Of a DNA stretch of 49,026 nt, positions 40,714 to 47,740 are shown in pieces. The notes below the pieces were generated by a model. That model made no database searches. It was not told where the DNA came from and worked only from the letters and a program-made list of their open reading frames with translations. The stretch comes from a virus, in IMG/VR virus record IMGVR_UViG_3300045738_000853, positions 1 to 49,026 of that record; one strand, written 5' to 3'. The translations under genes were made by a program, and so were the position numbers. Every line of letters begins with the position of its first letter. Within the stretch, counting starts at the first letter, position 1.

Positions 40714-41211
40714 TTAGTGCTTCATCCACTTATTGTTATCTTTTCCGTTCTTCTCTTCGTCATTCTTCTTTTTGTCTTTTCCCGATTTCTTATCAGCTTT
40801 CTTCTTCATCGTTTTCCCGGCATCTTCTTCCTGAACGGGGACACACTTTCCGTCTTTCGCAACGTACCCTTCGTTGCAGTTGGGTGGATATCCAGCCTTA
40901 TCATCCGCATAAGATTCGGCGGCTCTATTTAAAATATGGTCTGACATAATTTCACCTCTCGTCTGTTTAATAAAAATTAGAATCCTTCCATTTTTCCTAT
41001 ATGCTCCCTTTCTTTTATAGTGGAAAAGCTCGCCGGTTTTAGGGTCTTCGTACATAAAAATTGCACCGGAAGATTTTCCTTTGTTTTCCCACTTGCTATG
41101 ACAAAAAGCAACCCTTTGTTTAGAATCTGGAAAATCTCTTTTAGCTTCTTCGCTGGACATACATCTTGAGATGTAGTTTTTCTTTTTTTCGCCCTCGTGT
41201 GGAGACGGCAT
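40714..41211 (-). CDS. Phage protein with conserved N-terminal motif and Lys-rich tail
   Basis: A 165-residue protein. Its first 40 residues (PHEGEKKKNYISRCMSSEEA, then FPDSKQRVAFCHSKW) match a short motif often found at the start of phage portal, protease or capsid-associated proteins. The last 40 residues are a Lys/Asp-rich disordered tail. An internal ATG at 40947 with GAGAGGTGA four bases upstream could start a separate 77-residue product in the same frame (SDHILNRAAESYADDKAGYP). It is unclear whether one or two proteins are made. Confidence 0.6.
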   Translation of the reverse strand: MPSPHEGEKKKNYISRCMSSEEAKRDFPDSKQRVAFCHSKWENKGKSSGAIFMYEDPKTGELFHYKRKGAYRKNGRILIFIKQTRGEIMSDHILNRAAESYADDKAGYPPNCNEGYVAKDGKCVPVQEEDAGKTMKKKADKKSGKDKKKNDEEKNGKDNNKWMKH

Positions 41212-41221
41212 TTAAGGCCCC

Positions 41222-42073
41222 TTATTTCTTATATCCGACTATAAGATAGTTCGAATCAACCATCTTGGGAAATTCTTCGTGAATTTCAATTACAAAATCT
41301 TCGCTTAGTGAGTCATGAAAATCATCTAGCCTTTTTTTAGGCCATTTGAAAGGTTCTGGATTCATCATAAGATAGATAGCTTTTGACTTTTGTATGTAGC
41401 GTTGAAAATAATCAGATATGCCTTTGTTATCTAGCTCGGCAATACAAAACTCACTAATTGTCAAGTCAAAATCTTCTGTTTCGCAAGAAGCAACTTCAAC
41501 ACCCAATGCTGACAAATACTTTTTAGATAAAGCAACCACATTGTCTAAATCAACCAGTTCATATGATTTGATGTCATAGAATGAAGATAGAGCAAAGCAG
41601 AGTCCACCATATCCTACACCAATTTCGGCTGCATTTTTGTTATTTAATCCACCAAAATATTTTTCTATGTCACAAAGCGTATTTAGCCTATGCAGGGTGT
41701 CTGGAGAAATCATTCCGTACTTGCCTGAGTGCCAAAGGGGAGGATTTCCTATAGCGTCATTCTTTTTAAACGTATCTAGCTTTTCTATTACTTGTGGTAA
41801 TTCTTTTTCTACTCTCTCTAGCCAAATTCTAGCCTGAAAATCATCGCACATCCCAACTATACTGCTATATTTTGGCTTACTCTTAAAGTCTTGAAAAGTG
41901 GAGTCGTGGTTGATAGCGTCATCAACAACATCTGAATAATGGTTTACTATTGTTCTATTAACATCCCACTGCTTAAACTTATCTTTCGGTCTCTCAAGTC
42001 CATGCCTTGAGGTAATAAGCAAGTCTCCTTGATTAATCTGCATAAGATATTTATGAATATTTACTCTAGCCAT
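41222..42073 (-). CDS. Sugar O-methyltransferase-like (class I SAM) protein
   Basis: A 283-residue protein. AAEIGVGYGGLCFALSSFYD is the SAM-binding glycine loop and YELVDLDNVVALSKKYL the acidic strand, followed by FCIAELDNKGISDYFQRYI. The C-terminal half (IYLMMNPEPFKWPKKRLDDF) is like the putative sugar O-methyltransferase family (TIGR04371). A methylated sugar would fit the glycosyltransferases next to it. The ATG at 42073 overlaps the GT4 gene by eight bases. Confidence 0.7.
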   Translation of the reverse strand: MARVNIHKYLMQINQGDLLITSRHGLERPKDKFKQWDVNRTIVNHYSDVVDDAINHDSTFQDFKSKPKYSSIVGMCDDFQARIWLERVEKELPQVIEKLDTFKKNDAIGNPPLWHSGKYGMISPDTLHRLNTLCDIEKYFGGLNNKNAAEIGVGYGGLCFALSSFYDIKSYELVDLDNVVALSKKYLSALGVEVASCETEDFDLTISEFCIAELDNKGISDYFQRYIQKSKAIYLMMNPEPFKWPKKRLDDFHDSLSEDFVIEIHEEFPKMVDSNYLIVGYKK

Positions 42074-43139
42074 ACTCAATGCTCATAATTTTTCTTGCTG
42101 AGTTCTCCCAAGAAAACCTTTTAGCGGTTTCCGCTCCGCTAGTATTCTCTTCCAAGTGACCGTCCTGTTTGAGCGCGTGAATATCCCGCATGTAAGCGGC
42201 GATTAAATCGATTTGTTCATCGCCAATATGTGCCCACTCTCCCTCTCCGTTGAACCACTTTCCGTCATTGGCTTCTTCAAGGGTGTCTGTTTCTATCAGC
42301 ATGCAATTGTCCTCGTCACAAAATGCCGTATGGCCAGAATAGTTTGTGGCTATGACATGCTTTCCGCAAGCCATCATCTCCAGAAGCTCTAAGTTCCACC
42401 CTTCTGCTCTGGCCGGAAAAACTCCACAATCAGTAGACTTCATGATATCAGCAACAGAAATTTGACTTTTCTGTTTTGGAATCATTTTGACCTTATTTCC
42501 CATCTTTGAAGTTTTGTACTTTCTTTCCCAGTCATAATTTTCTTGTTGGGTGTAGAATGGATTTGCGCACATCATCCAAAGCTCAACATCATCTTCTGGC
42601 TCAAAGGCTCTATCAAAAGCCTCACAAAGAATGTCATGACCCTTTCTTACTTCCCACTTGCCACAATTAAAAAACACCGTTTCTTTTCTGGCGCTGGCCA
42701 CAGGGGAAAATATTGTGGAGTCAACTCCGAGCGGAATAATATGCACATTATTAGGACTTATTTTTACATTTTCTACAACAATATTTTTAGCCCACTCGGA
42801 ACAAACAAATAATTTATCCACGTTGGCAAGATGATAAGATTCTATCTCATTGAATTTATTCAGTTCAAATATAGGAAAGCCTATTTTAGCTCCACGACCA
42901 ACGAATTGCGACATATCGTTTTGATGCCAAATCCTAATGCATGGCGCATCAAAATCCGGCATATCAGCATGGTGGAAACATGTAGTCAGAAGCTCATGGT
43001 CTTCTTCGTTTGGCCACTCTGGCTTTCCAACAGCCCACAGGGAGACTAAATTCCCCAGACCTGACAGAGCTTTGACTATATTGCCACCAGCAACGCCATA
43101 TCCTAACTGATTTATCGGAGATATAACATTAAAATTCAT
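42066..43139 (-). CDS. GT4 glycosyltransferase
   Basis: A 357-residue GT-B enzyme. The N-terminal half begins MNFNVISPINQLGYGVAGGN with the glycine loop. HIIPLGVDSTIFSPVA is the linker, FNCGKWEVRKGHDILCEAFD the second-domain start, and ARAEGWNLELLEMMACGKHV the donor motif with the E-x7-E-like spacing. It overlaps both neighbours by 4-8 bases. Likely adds a sugar to a surface glycan. Confidence 0.85.
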   Translation of the reverse strand: MNFNVISPINQLGYGVAGGNIVKALSGLGNLVSLWAVGKPEWPNEEDHELLTTCFHHADMPDFDAPCIRIWHQNDMSQFVGRGAKIGFPIFELNKFNEIESYHLANVDKLFVCSEWAKNIVVENVKISPNNVHIIPLGVDSTIFSPVASARKETVFFNCGKWEVRKGHDILCEAFDRAFEPEDDVELWMMCANPFYTQQENYDWERKYKTSKMGNKVKMIPKQKSQISVADIMKSTDCGVFPARAEGWNLELLEMMACGKHVIATNYSGHTAFCDEDNCMLIETDTLEEANDGKWFNGEGEWAHIGDEQIDLIAAYMRDIHALKQDGHLEENTSGAETAKRFSWENSARKIMSIEYG

Positions 43140-44104
43140 GCCGCAACCGCCTCTATGACATTAGAACTTATTAACTCTTTCCAATAAGAAAGTTTGGCTT
43201 TATCGAAACTAAATAACTCTTCTTTCGAAAGATATGTCTCGTACTGTTCCTTGAGAAGACCGGGGGTTATGTCGCTCCACTGGTTAATTACAAGCATAGG
43301 AAGCCCCGAAAAATATCTCACAAGAGGACAATCTCTAACTATAGGTATTGAGCCTAGATACAAGGTTTCCCAAAATCGATAAGTATCAATACCGTTCCCC
43401 TGCGGACAGAGAACATAAACATGCCGTGCGATTTCATCGAAAAATTCTTCAACCTCAAGTTCTGGAGTTTCTCTAACCGTAGCCCAAGGAAGTTCTCTAG
43501 TGTGAAACTGTGACTTAAGCCTCCATCGTTCATCTGTGTAGTTTTGCCAGTTTATATATGCAAGATTTTCCTTATCTTCAAAGTCGTACCTCTTAATAGT
43601 CGGTATAATTTCGGAAGCGCCTTGATTAACACCGAAAGGTAACCCTATAATCGCTTCTTCCTGCACCATTGTATTTGATAGATACCACTTCTTGATATTG
43701 TTTGGTATCTCTGACAGAGTTTCTGTTGTGAATGTATCGATTTTTACAGAATATTTATGTCGTATGTCACAAAGTTCTGGTCTACACCGAGACGGAATTG
43801 TCACGGATGAATAGCCAGCATCGCCTATCTGCTTATGGAGCATGGGGAAATACTTAATAAGGTCGACTGACACAGGGTGTTCTTCTTGTAGGGCGAGGCC
43901 AAAATCACTAAACCCACTGACGACTACATACTCCCTGTCTGTTTTTCTGCACTTCTCAAAAAGTTCAGGTATCCATTCCATGTTGCAGTAAACAATCCCT
44001 GCGGGCGGAATGTTGTCTTCGCCCGTGTAGTCTACTTCGTAGTTTACATCGAACATATTCATCCAAGACTTGACTTCTATGATATCTTCTCTTGTTACCT
44101 GCAT
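43136..44104 (-). CDS. Exostosin-like glycosyltransferase
   Basis: A 322-residue protein. The C-terminal block VLCPQGNGIDTYRFWETLY followed by GSIPIVRDCPL is the typical exostosin/GT47-like signature, in which a Glu after Phe-Trp contacts the nucleotide-sugar. The N-terminal 200 residues are less conserved. GAGG upstream of the ATG and an isolated TATAAT at 44141-44146 (no good -35) precede it. It belongs with the adjacent GT4 and methyltransferase genes. Confidence 0.7.
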   Translation of the reverse strand: MQVTREDIIEVKSWMNMFDVNYEVDYTGEDNIPPAGIVYCNMEWIPELFEKCRKTDREYVVVSGFSDFGLALQEEHPVSVDLIKYFPMLHKQIGDAGYSSVTIPSRCRPELCDIRHKYSVKIDTFTTETLSEIPNNIKKWYLSNTMVQEEAIIGLPFGVNQGASEIIPTIKRYDFEDKENLAYINWQNYTDERWRLKSQFHTRELPWATVRETPELEVEEFFDEIARHVYVLCPQGNGIDTYRFWETLYLGSIPIVRDCPLVRYFSGLPMLVINQWSDITPGLLKEQYETYLSKEELFSFDKAKLSYWKELISSNVIEAVAA

Positions 44105-44200
44105 GGTTCCTCGCCTTTTTATGTAGAACGCCTTTGTAGTATTATACCCTGCCCGTAGAGCGTTGGGTGGAGTGAAGGATTGTCGTCATCCGGCCAAGGT

Positions 44201-44665
44201 TCATTTTCTATTCAAAAGCTTCTTTATGGGTTTAGCGAAATAGTGTCCTATGAACCCACCAACTCTGGACATCCCCAGAGATGTTCTGAGATAGTTTTCT
44301 AATCTGGTCAGAGGGCATATTTCTCTAGTAAATGTAACGGTTAGTATAAAGCTGTTGATGGGCATCCAAACCCAAAGGGGGTATAAAAATGGCAGCATAA
44401 AAAATGCAGCAACATTTACAACCACCACGAAGTGGTGGAATACAATTACGGAATACAAGAGACCCTTTTTTGCATAGTCTATCCTTTTTGGCTTTTTAGA
44501 ATACAAAGCTTTTAGCATTGCAAGACTGACTTTAAGTGAATCGTTATCAGTCTTTTGTCCAATCTCTTGTTCTAACCTAGCCGTCAGTTCTCTAGCTTGG
44601 CCTTCATCTAGATATTCATCTAGTATCTCTACAATACTAAATGCTTCTTGCTCACTAGTGGGCAT
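44201..44665 (-). CDS. Membrane protein, DUF2784-like C-terminus
   Basis: A 154-residue protein. Residues 1-60 are helical and acidic. From about 65 on there are two to three transmembrane helices (LLYSVIVFHHFVVVVNVAAF, PLWVWMPINSFILTVTF) and ICPLTRLENYLRTSLGM plus GGFIGHYFAKP, which match DUF2784-type membrane proteins. The fusion to a soluble N-terminal part is unusual. Role unknown. Confidence 0.6.
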   Translation of the reverse strand: MPTSEQEAFSIVEILDEYLDEGQARELTARLEQEIGQKTDNDSLKVSLAMLKALYSKKPKRIDYAKKGLLYSVIVFHHFVVVVNVAAFFMLPFLYPLWVWMPINSFILTVTFTREICPLTRLENYLRTSLGMSRVGGFIGHYFAKPIKKLLNRK

Positions 44666-44681
44666 GATTGCCTCCGGTTAA

Positions 44682-44915
44682 TTAACGTACTTTTATAACC
44701 TCATAGTCCGTTTCAATCCAGCATCTAACATCGCCGGGTTCGGTCGTTTCTATGGGTGATTCCTTGTCGTAAATTATCTCACATGGGCCGTTAATTTTTA
44801 CACGATGGGCTTTAAACTTTGTCGCGCCATCTTCTTGATTAACGATAACTGGTTTGTTTTCATCATATCTTTGATTAGCAGCAACTGTTGCTCGACAGAT
44901 AAACACCTTATTCAC
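44682..44915 (-). CDS. Unknown small protein
   Basis: A 77-residue beta-rich protein (VFICRATVAANQRYDENKPV, CEIIYDKES, RCWIETDYEVIKVR). The start is a GTG at 44915 with GGAGGG six bases upstream, overlapping the UDP-glucose dehydrogenase stop by eight bases. No known domain. Confidence 0.5.
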   Translation of the reverse strand: MNKVFICRATVAANQRYDENKPVIVNQEDGATKFKAHRVKINGPCEIIYDKESPIETTEPGDVRCWIETDYEVIKVR

Positions 44916-45750
44916 TAATAGCCCTCCCCTTGAGTTCTTCCCAGTCTTTTTCAGGTCTGGACATCAGGTTGGTGTTCCAAGCGCCCTCTATCGTGTTGGC
45001 TTTTATGCAAAGAGTTTTAGCTAAATGCATTAGGGCGTTTATATCTTTAGGAAAACAGCTACCTCCAAAACCAAAGTGGCCATCCGGGCCGGGAACAGCC
45101 CAGTGGCTCTGACCAAGCCTTTCGTCGTAAAGAGCATATTCTACCACCTTGTCGTAATCTACATCCAAACTCTCACATATATTGTATATCTCATTTGCAA
45201 AAGACACCTTGACGGCCAAGAAGGAGTTGGTTAAATATTTCACCATTTCAGCTACAGTGGAATCTGTTTTTATTATATCTGCGCCGGGAAATACCCGCGA
45301 ATAGAACTGCTTCATTCTAGTTGTCGCTGGTCGGGGACCACCAAGGAGAACTCTTTTTGTCTGCTCAAAATCATCTTCAGCATTTCTTTCCAGAAGAAAC
45401 TCTGGATTGAAAACAATTTGAGAATCCATACAAAGAACTTGAATGGCCTTTGTTGTGTTGGGTGGTACGGTAGATTTAATCGCCACAATATTTCGTCTAC
45501 CCGTGCTGCAAGCCTTCTGAACAACATTTTCGACTATTGATACGTCACAAGAGCCATCTTGTTTCATGGGGGTCGGAACACAAACAAAAATTAGCTCACA
45601 CGCTCTGGATAAATTCTCTATGCTTTTGTGTGTGGATAAATTTGTATGCACTTTATCGTAAGTGTATACTTTATAGTATTTGGAAAATACGTGTTTTAGA
45701 GCACCGCCCACGAACCCCTGACCTATTATCCCAACGTTTTGAATTTTCAT
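44908..45750 (-). CDS. ugd: Short UDP-glucose/GDP-mannose dehydrogenase
   Basis: A 280-residue enzyme. NVGIIGQGFVGGALKHVF is the NAD loop, FVCVPTPMKQDG the conserved Pro-Thr-Pro turn, EFLLERNAEDDF and TNSFLAVKVSFANEI the catalytic helix, and GFGGSCFPKD the active-site Cys (about residue 232). The normal C-terminal UDP-binding domain (roughly 100-150 residues) is missing, since a typical enzyme is near 390-450. It may be inactive as a dehydrogenase or rely on a partner. ATGA links it to the aminotransferase gene. Confidence 0.82.
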   Translation of the reverse strand: MKIQNVGIIGQGFVGGALKHVFSKYYKVYTYDKVHTNLSTHKSIENLSRACELIFVCVPTPMKQDGSCDVSIVENVVQKACSTGRRNIVAIKSTVPPNTTKAIQVLCMDSQIVFNPEFLLERNAEDDFEQTKRVLLGGPRPATTRMKQFYSRVFPGADIIKTDSTVAEMVKYLTNSFLAVKVSFANEIYNICESLDVDYDKVVEYALYDERLGQSHWAVPGPDGHFGFGGSCFPKDINALMHLAKTLCIKANTIEGAWNTNLMSRPEKDWEELKGRAISE

Positions 45751-46955
45751 AATTTTTCCATGGCCTCTCGTATATGCCGACATGCTGCGTCTGCATTTTC
45801 TTCAGAAAATGTCAGGGGTGGCCTAAGCCTAATCGAACGGCTACCACACTTAAGGACTATCATATTTTCTTGTAGTAATTCCATCATCCTATCACGAAGC
45901 TCTGGACTTGGTAAATCAAACGCTATCATTAGTCCTCTGCCCCTCACATTGTCTAGCCCTCTGATAGTTCTTAAACACCACAACAGGTGTGAACCAATGT
46001 GGTGAGCATTGTCTACAAGTTTATCATTTTGAATTGCATCTATTATATATCTAAAACGAACCATGTCAACAATATTGCCGCCCCAAGTAGAATTAATTCT
46101 ACCGCTAGTATTGAAGACATTGTCTCTTACCTCGTCGATTCTATCGGTGGAGCAAAATCCGCAGACCTGAGTTTTTTTGCCAAAGCACATCATATCCGGT
46201 ACAATATTAAAGTGTTCGTATGCCCACATCTTGCCGGTCAAGCCTAAACCTGTTTGCACTTCATCAAATATAAGGAGGCAATCGTGTTCGTCAGCTATCC
46301 GCCTTAGATTTGTAAAAAACTCTAGTGGAAAATGGTTGTCGCCGCCCTCTCCTTGTATTGGCTCTACGATAATTGCGGCCACCTCTTTGTGAATGCGCCA
46401 TTCAATATCTTCCCAATCAGGTTCTACTGTCGTCCATCTAAACTTTGGAAACAGCGCGGTCTTCTCTGGGGTCGTGTTGGTTAAAGAGAGTGTATAGCCC
46501 GTCCTGCCATGAAAAGCATTCTTAAGATGAAATATATCTAGGTTATTAATGTCAACCGTATGTGTATATCCTAGCTTCTTAGCTTTCCAATCAAAAGCAG
46601 CTTTTAAGGCATTCTCCACACCCAAAGCGCCACCTTCAATAAAAAAGTAGTGCTTGAAATCAGGAGTAACCTCGGAGAACTTTTCTACAAAATCTGCATA
46701 TTCCTCTGAATACATATCACTATTAGCCAGTTTTACCCTGCCAACACAGCCCATTTCTGCTTGGGCTTTAATCAATGCTGAGTGTTTCCAACCCAAAGGC
46801 TGGCTTGCAAACTGTGAATAGCAGTCCAGATACCTCTTGCCCGTATTTAAGTCGACTATGTAAGAACCCAGACTACGCGAGTGGTCTACGACTATATGGA
46901 AGCCGTCAACCAATATGTTTTCGTTTAGCGTTTCTATAACTTGAGAGTCAGACAT
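45747..46955 (-). CDS. lat: L-lysine 6-aminotransferase
   Basis: A 402-residue class III PLP aminotransferase. Close block-by-block likeness to Mycobacterium and Streptomyces lysine epsilon-aminotransferase: FFIEGGALGVENALKAAFDW, AFHGRTGYTLSLTNT, IFDEVQTGLGLTG (Asp about 231), FGKKTQVCG (PLP Lys about 260/261) and SGRINSTWGGNIVDMVR. It moves the epsilon-amino group of lysine to 2-oxoglutarate, giving glutamate and aminoadipate semialdehyde. GGAG eight bases upstream supports the ATG, which overlaps the upstream enzyme by 22 bases. Confidence 0.88.
   Translation of the reverse strand: MSDSQVIETLNENILVDGFHIVVDHSRSLGSYIVDLNTGKRYLDCYSQFASQPLGWKHSALIKAQAEMGCVGRVKLANSDMYSEEYADFVEKFSEVTPDFKHYFFIEGGALGVENALKAAFDWKAKKLGYTHTVDINNLDIFHLKNAFHGRTGYTLSLTNTTPEKTALFPKFRWTTVEPDWEDIEWRIHKEVAAIIVEPIQGEGGDNHFPLEFFTNLRRIADEHDCLLIFDEVQTGLGLTGKMWAYEHFNIVPDMMCFGKKTQVCGFCSTDRIDEVRDNVFNTSGRINSTWGGNIVDMVRFRYIIDAIQNDKLVDNAHHIGSHLLWCLRTIRGLDNVRGRGLMIAFDLPSPELRDRMMELLQENMIVLKCGSRSIRLRPPLTFSEENADAACRHIREAMEKL
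46042..46069 (-). promoter_or_regulatory. Candidate promoter inside lat
   Basis: TTGACA (46064-46069), 16 bases, then TATAAT (46042-46047) on the minus strand. Both hexamers are exact but the spacer is one short and no extended -10 is present. It lies within coding sequence. It could boost the dehydrogenase and small genes downstream, or be chance. Confidence 0.3.
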
Positions 46956-47740
46956 TTTGCCGCTCCACCAGATTTCATGAACTCAGATAGGTCACATTTA
47001 TGCTCTTCGTATCCAGCAAAAGATAAATGACTATTATAAGAAGGAGTAATTACTGAACTTTTTATATGTACACTATTACAAATAAACTCATCAGCTTGGT
47101 CTTCGTGAACGTTCAAAATGTCAAGTCTACCCTTCTTGTTTCCAATTTTTATAAACTCGTCAATCATTGTCATTTGAGAGTAGTCAGAAAACGCATCTTT
47201 AAAATAAAGAACTCTATCATTCATCGACATGAAGCAGGTGTCGAGATGGTAGAAATAGGGGTTGATTAATTCACACGACACATAATTTACGTTTAAGGCG
47301 TCCGCAACAATCTTATGCGCTGCTCGGTCGGTGCGAAAACCATAACCAAGAAAAAGGGTGTCGCCTAAAAATAAGGCATCACCCTCTCCTTCAAAATAAA
47401 TGCTTTCTGGAAGCTCAATTACCCTGTAGTCATTTTTCAAAAACCATTCTTTGTATAACTGTTTTTCTCCCTGTCTCTCTTTGTGTTTAAAATTTGATAG
47501 GATTACAGTTTTAGTTTTTTTATGAACAAGACCGGCGTTTGCCGTGAACACCATGTCTGGAAAATGCGGATGAGGTTCTATATAATGAAGCTTTGCCCCA
47601 GATTCTACCAGCTTGTTGCAAAGATTCAACCACTGTCTGCTAGCTTTTTGGGGGTCTGTACCATTATCTATGCGCATCCAAGAATTAATTTCATAACTGA
47701 TGTCGAAATATCTTGGATTGCATACTAGAATCTCATTCAT
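46934..47740 (-). CDS. DDAH/arginine deiminase-superfamily enzyme
   Basis: A 268-residue guanidino-group-modifying enzyme. HFPDMVFTANAG (Asp and Asn near 62-68), IYFEGEGDAL (Glu), PYFYHLDTCF (catalytic His about 165) and SGGAAKCLTL (nucleophilic Cys about 263) occur in the family order. Possible substrates are arginine, methylarginine, citrulline or related compounds. It lies between lysine aminotransferase and aldehyde dehydrogenase in one overlapping operon, so its product may enter the same amino-acid pathway. Exact reaction unknown. Confidence 0.78.
   Translation of the reverse strand: MNEILVCNPRYFDISYEINSWMRIDNGTDPQKASRQWLNLCNKLVESGAKLHYIEPHPHFPDMVFTANAGLVHKKTKTVILSNFKHKERQGEKQLYKEWFLKNDYRVIELPESIYFEGEGDALFLGDTLFLGYGFRTDRAAHKIVADALNVNYVSCELINPYFYHLDTCFMSMNDRVLYFKDAFSDYSQMTMIDEFIKIGNKKGRLDILNVHEDQADEFICNSVHIKSSVITPSYNSHLSFAGYEEHKCDLSEFMKSGGAAKCLTLKL

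Noticed and set aside
44141-44146. Promoter upstream of the exostosin-like gene
   Set aside because: TATAAT is exact on the minus strand, but no sequence resembling TTGACA lies 16-18 bases upstream and there is no extended -10.
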